In this document: in pieces, positions 4,645 to 6,494 of the stretch
How the letters are laid out: each line of letters begins with the position of its first letter
Numbering within the stretch: position 1 is the first letter of the stretch
Origin: Burkholderiales bacterium
GTDB lineage: Bacteria > Pseudomonadota > Gammaproteobacteria > Burkholderiales > Burkholderiaceae
Reading direction: 5' to 3'
DNA length: 6,494 nucleotides
Assembly: GCA_947447845.1 (NCBI GenBank)
Contig: CANFNO010000169.1
Span: 1-6,494, forward strand
Notes under the pieces: model-generated
The model's database searches: none
The model's input: only the letters and a program-made list of their open reading frames with translations
What the model was told of the DNA's origin: nothing
Program-made: the position numbers and the translations under genes

Positions 4645-6494
4645 ATGAATGCCCCGCTGGATACCCGCCTCTTGTCCGAGCTGCCAGAACACCTGCGCAA
4701 AGCCCTCGACAGCGTCACCCTTGACGACAAATACACCCAAGACCACGGCCCTGCCTTTATGAGCGGTGTGCAAGCGCTGGTGCGTCTGCCCATGCTGCAA
4801 CGTGTGCGTGATGCGCAGCTTGGCAAGAACACCGCCGGTTTTATTAGTGGCTACCGTGGCTCACCTTTGGGCGGCTATGACCAGGCCTTGGTCAAGGCCG
4901 AAAAGCACCTCAAAGCCCAGCACATCGTGTTTCAGCCCGGCGTCAACGAAGAGTTGGCTGCCACCGCGCTGTGGGGCACGCAACAGCTCGGTTTCGCGCC
5001 ACCCGGTAGCAACAAATACGACGGTGTGTTTGGCATCTGGTATGGCAAGGGCCCGGGCGTGGACCGCTGCTCGGATGTGTTCAAGCACGCCAATATGGCC
5101 GGCACGACACCCTGGGGCGGCGTGATTGCCGTGGCCGGAGACGACCACATCTCCAAGAGCAGTACCGCTGCACACCAGAGCGATCACATCTTCAAGGCTT
5201 GCGGCACTCCGGTGTTTTTTCCGTCCAATGTGCAGGAAATTTTGGACCTGGGCCTACACGCCTTTGCCATGAGCCGGTTCTCCGGCGTCTGGGCGGGGAT
5301 GAAGACCATTCAGGAAATTGTCGAATCGAGTGCGACGGTATTGGTTGACCCGGATCGGGTGCAGATCAAGGCGCCGACGGACTTTGTCATTCCTCCGGGT
5401 GGCCTGCACATCCGCTGGCCTGACCACGCGCTGGAGCAGGAGGCGCGGCTGTTTGATTACAAGTGGTATGCCGCACTGGCTTACATACGCGCCAACCGGC
5501 TCAATTACAACGTGATCGAAGGGCAGAACGACCGCTTCGGCATCATCGCCAGCGGCAAAGCTTTTAACGACACGCGCCAGGCTTTGCTCGATCTGGGGCT
5601 GGATGACGCGACCTGCAAACGCATCGGCATCCGCCTGCACAAGGTCGGCGTGGTCTGGCCATTGGAGGCCCAGCTGACGCGCGAATTTGCCATCGGGCTG
5701 CAAGAAATTCTGGTGGTGGAAGAGAAGCGCCAGGTTATCGAATACCAGCTCAAAGAAGTGATCTACAACTGGCGCGCCGATGTGCGCCCCACGGTGCTGG
5801 GCAAGTTTGAAGCGGTGGACACCGAGGATCGCTACGGTGCGGGTGGAGAATGGTCGGTGCCCAATCCGAGCGCCCACACGCTGTTGCGCGCCAATGCCGA
5901 CTTGAACCCGGCCATCATCGCGCGTGCCATCGCCCGGCGCATCAAAAAGCTGGGGTTGGATGCCGACACCACGGCGCGTATCGACGCGCAACTGGCGATT
6001 TTGCAGGCCAAAGAGCAGGCCATGCACGCCATCGAACTGAGCAGCGGCAAGGGGCCGGAGCGCCAACCCTGGTTTTGTTCCGGCTGCCCGCACAACACTT
6101 CGACCAAGGTGCCCGAGGGCTCGCGCGCCATGGCCGGTATTGGCTGCCATTTCATGACGGTCTGGATGGACCGCGCTACCGTGGGCTTCACGCAAATGGG
6201 CGGCGAGGGCGTGCCCTGGGTGGGGCAGCAACCCTTCAGCAACGACCAGCACATGTTCGCCAACCTGGGCGATGGCACGTACTTTCACAGCGGACTGCTG
6301 GCGGTGCGCCAGAGCATTGCCGCCGGGGTCAACATCACTTACAAAATTCTCTATAACGACGCGGTGGCCATGACCGGTGGCCAGCAAGTGGGCGAGCGCC
6401 CCGAAGGCCATAGCGTGGTGCAGATCGCGCAAAGCATGCGCGCCGAGGGTGCGCAAAAGATCACCATCGTCACCGATGAGCCGGAAAAATATGA
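4645..6494 (+). CDS. Indolepyruvate ferredoxin oxidoreductase, fused large type (3' partial)
   Basis: 616 complete codons are visible, open to the window edge; full-length fused proteins of this family are about 1,150-1,200 residues. The enzyme oxidatively decarboxylates indolepyruvate, and commonly phenylpyruvate or hydroxyphenylpyruvate, to the aryl-acetyl-CoA, passing electrons to ferredoxin. The N-terminal pyrimidine-type domain starts with SGYRGSPLGGYDQAL (GYRGSPLGG at 69-77) and continues with GDDHISKSSTAAHQSDH. A middle region has VVEEKRQVIEYQLKEVIYNW. The TPP pyrophosphate domain has CSGCPHN (C478, C481), then GIGCHFMTVWMDR, then the TPP/Mg2+ motif GDGTYFHSG (from 542) closing with N571 in YNDAVAMTGGQ. 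The C-terminal gamma-type domain, expected in fused forms, lies beyond the window, so fusion is inferred from similarity. GGAG is 9 bases upstream. Its substrates would come from transamination of aromatic amino acids. No regulator is adjacent on the left. Confidence 0.92.
   Translation, partial: MNAPLDTRLLSELPEHLRKALDSVTLDDKYTQDHGPAFMSGVQALVRLPMLQRVRDAQLGKNTAGFISGYRGSPLGGYDQALVKAEKHLKAQHIVFQPGVNEELAATALWGTQQLGFAPPGSNKYDGVFGIWYGKGPGVDRCSDVFKHANMAGTTPWGGVIAVAGDDHISKSSTAAHQSDHIFKACGTPVFFPSNVQEILDLGLHAFAMSRFSGVWAGMKTIQEIVESSATVLVDPDRVQIKAPTDFVIPPGGLHIRWPDHALEQEARLFDYKWYAALAYIRANRLNYNVIEGQNDRFGIIASGKAFNDTRQALLDLGLDDATCKRIGIRLHKVGVVWPLEAQLTREFAIGLQEILVVEEKRQVIEYQLKEVIYNWRADVRPTVLGKFEAVDTEDRYGAGGEWSVPNPSAHTLLRANADLNPAIIARAIARRIKKLGLDADTTARIDAQLAILQAKEQAMHAIELSSGKGPERQPWFCSGCPHNTSTKVPEGSRAMAGIGCHFMTVWMDRATVGFTQMGGEGVPWVGQQPFSNDQHMFANLGDGTYFHSGLLAVRQSIAAGVNITYKILYNDAVAMTGGQQVGERPEGHSVVQIAQSMRAEGAQKITIVTDEPEKY

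Noticed and set aside
5254..6456. 400-codon open frame on the - strand
   Set aside because: It lies wholly inside the indolepyruvate oxidoreductase gene, shows no recognisable domain, and is the usual antisense shadow of a GC-rich gene.

Overview
The window looks like chromosomal DNA of a Burkholderiales betaproteobacterium, most likely family Comamonadaceae (Rhodoferax/Polaromonas-like). This is inferred from the GC-rich coding style and the character of the proteins; no rRNA or other marker gene is present to confirm it. All five recognisable genes are on the + strand. Large open frames on the - strand over cheV and the last gene are GC-rich shadows.

Left part (1-1754): the 3' end of a Nit1-type carbon-nitrogen hydrolase, probably a deaminated-glutathione amidase (metabolite repair), overlaps by ATGA the start of mltA, a lipoprotein lytic transglycosylase that trims peptidoglycan at the outer membrane. 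Middle (1830-4121): a stand-alone cheV (CheW-like coupling domain plus response-regulator receiver domain), then a PLP- and probably zinc-dependent D-serine dehydratase-like 'amino acid deaminase' of the fold-III (alanine racemase-like) class. Right part (4645-6494, cut by the window edge): the N-terminal half of a large fused indolepyruvate ferredoxin oxidoreductase, a TPP enzyme that oxidises aryl 2-oxo acids from aromatic amino acid transamination to acyl-CoA. The genes read as separate housekeeping units. Only the first two look translationally coupled.

The unusual part is the 523-bp gene-free interval 4122-4644. It holds a 35-bp tandem repeat (two copies plus the start of a third) and two long, near-perfect hairpins (4224-4299 and 4362-4439). 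Each hairpin has a loop of exactly 30 nt. The two loops are inverted copies of one another (29 of 30 positions), yet the two stems differ in sequence and each is internally self-complementary. A conserved core inside covarying arms points to a dispersed, structure-selected repeat family (mobile ssDNA substrate, recombination site or structured RNA) with no transposase or recombinase gene in view. This is the best candidate for something undescribed here.
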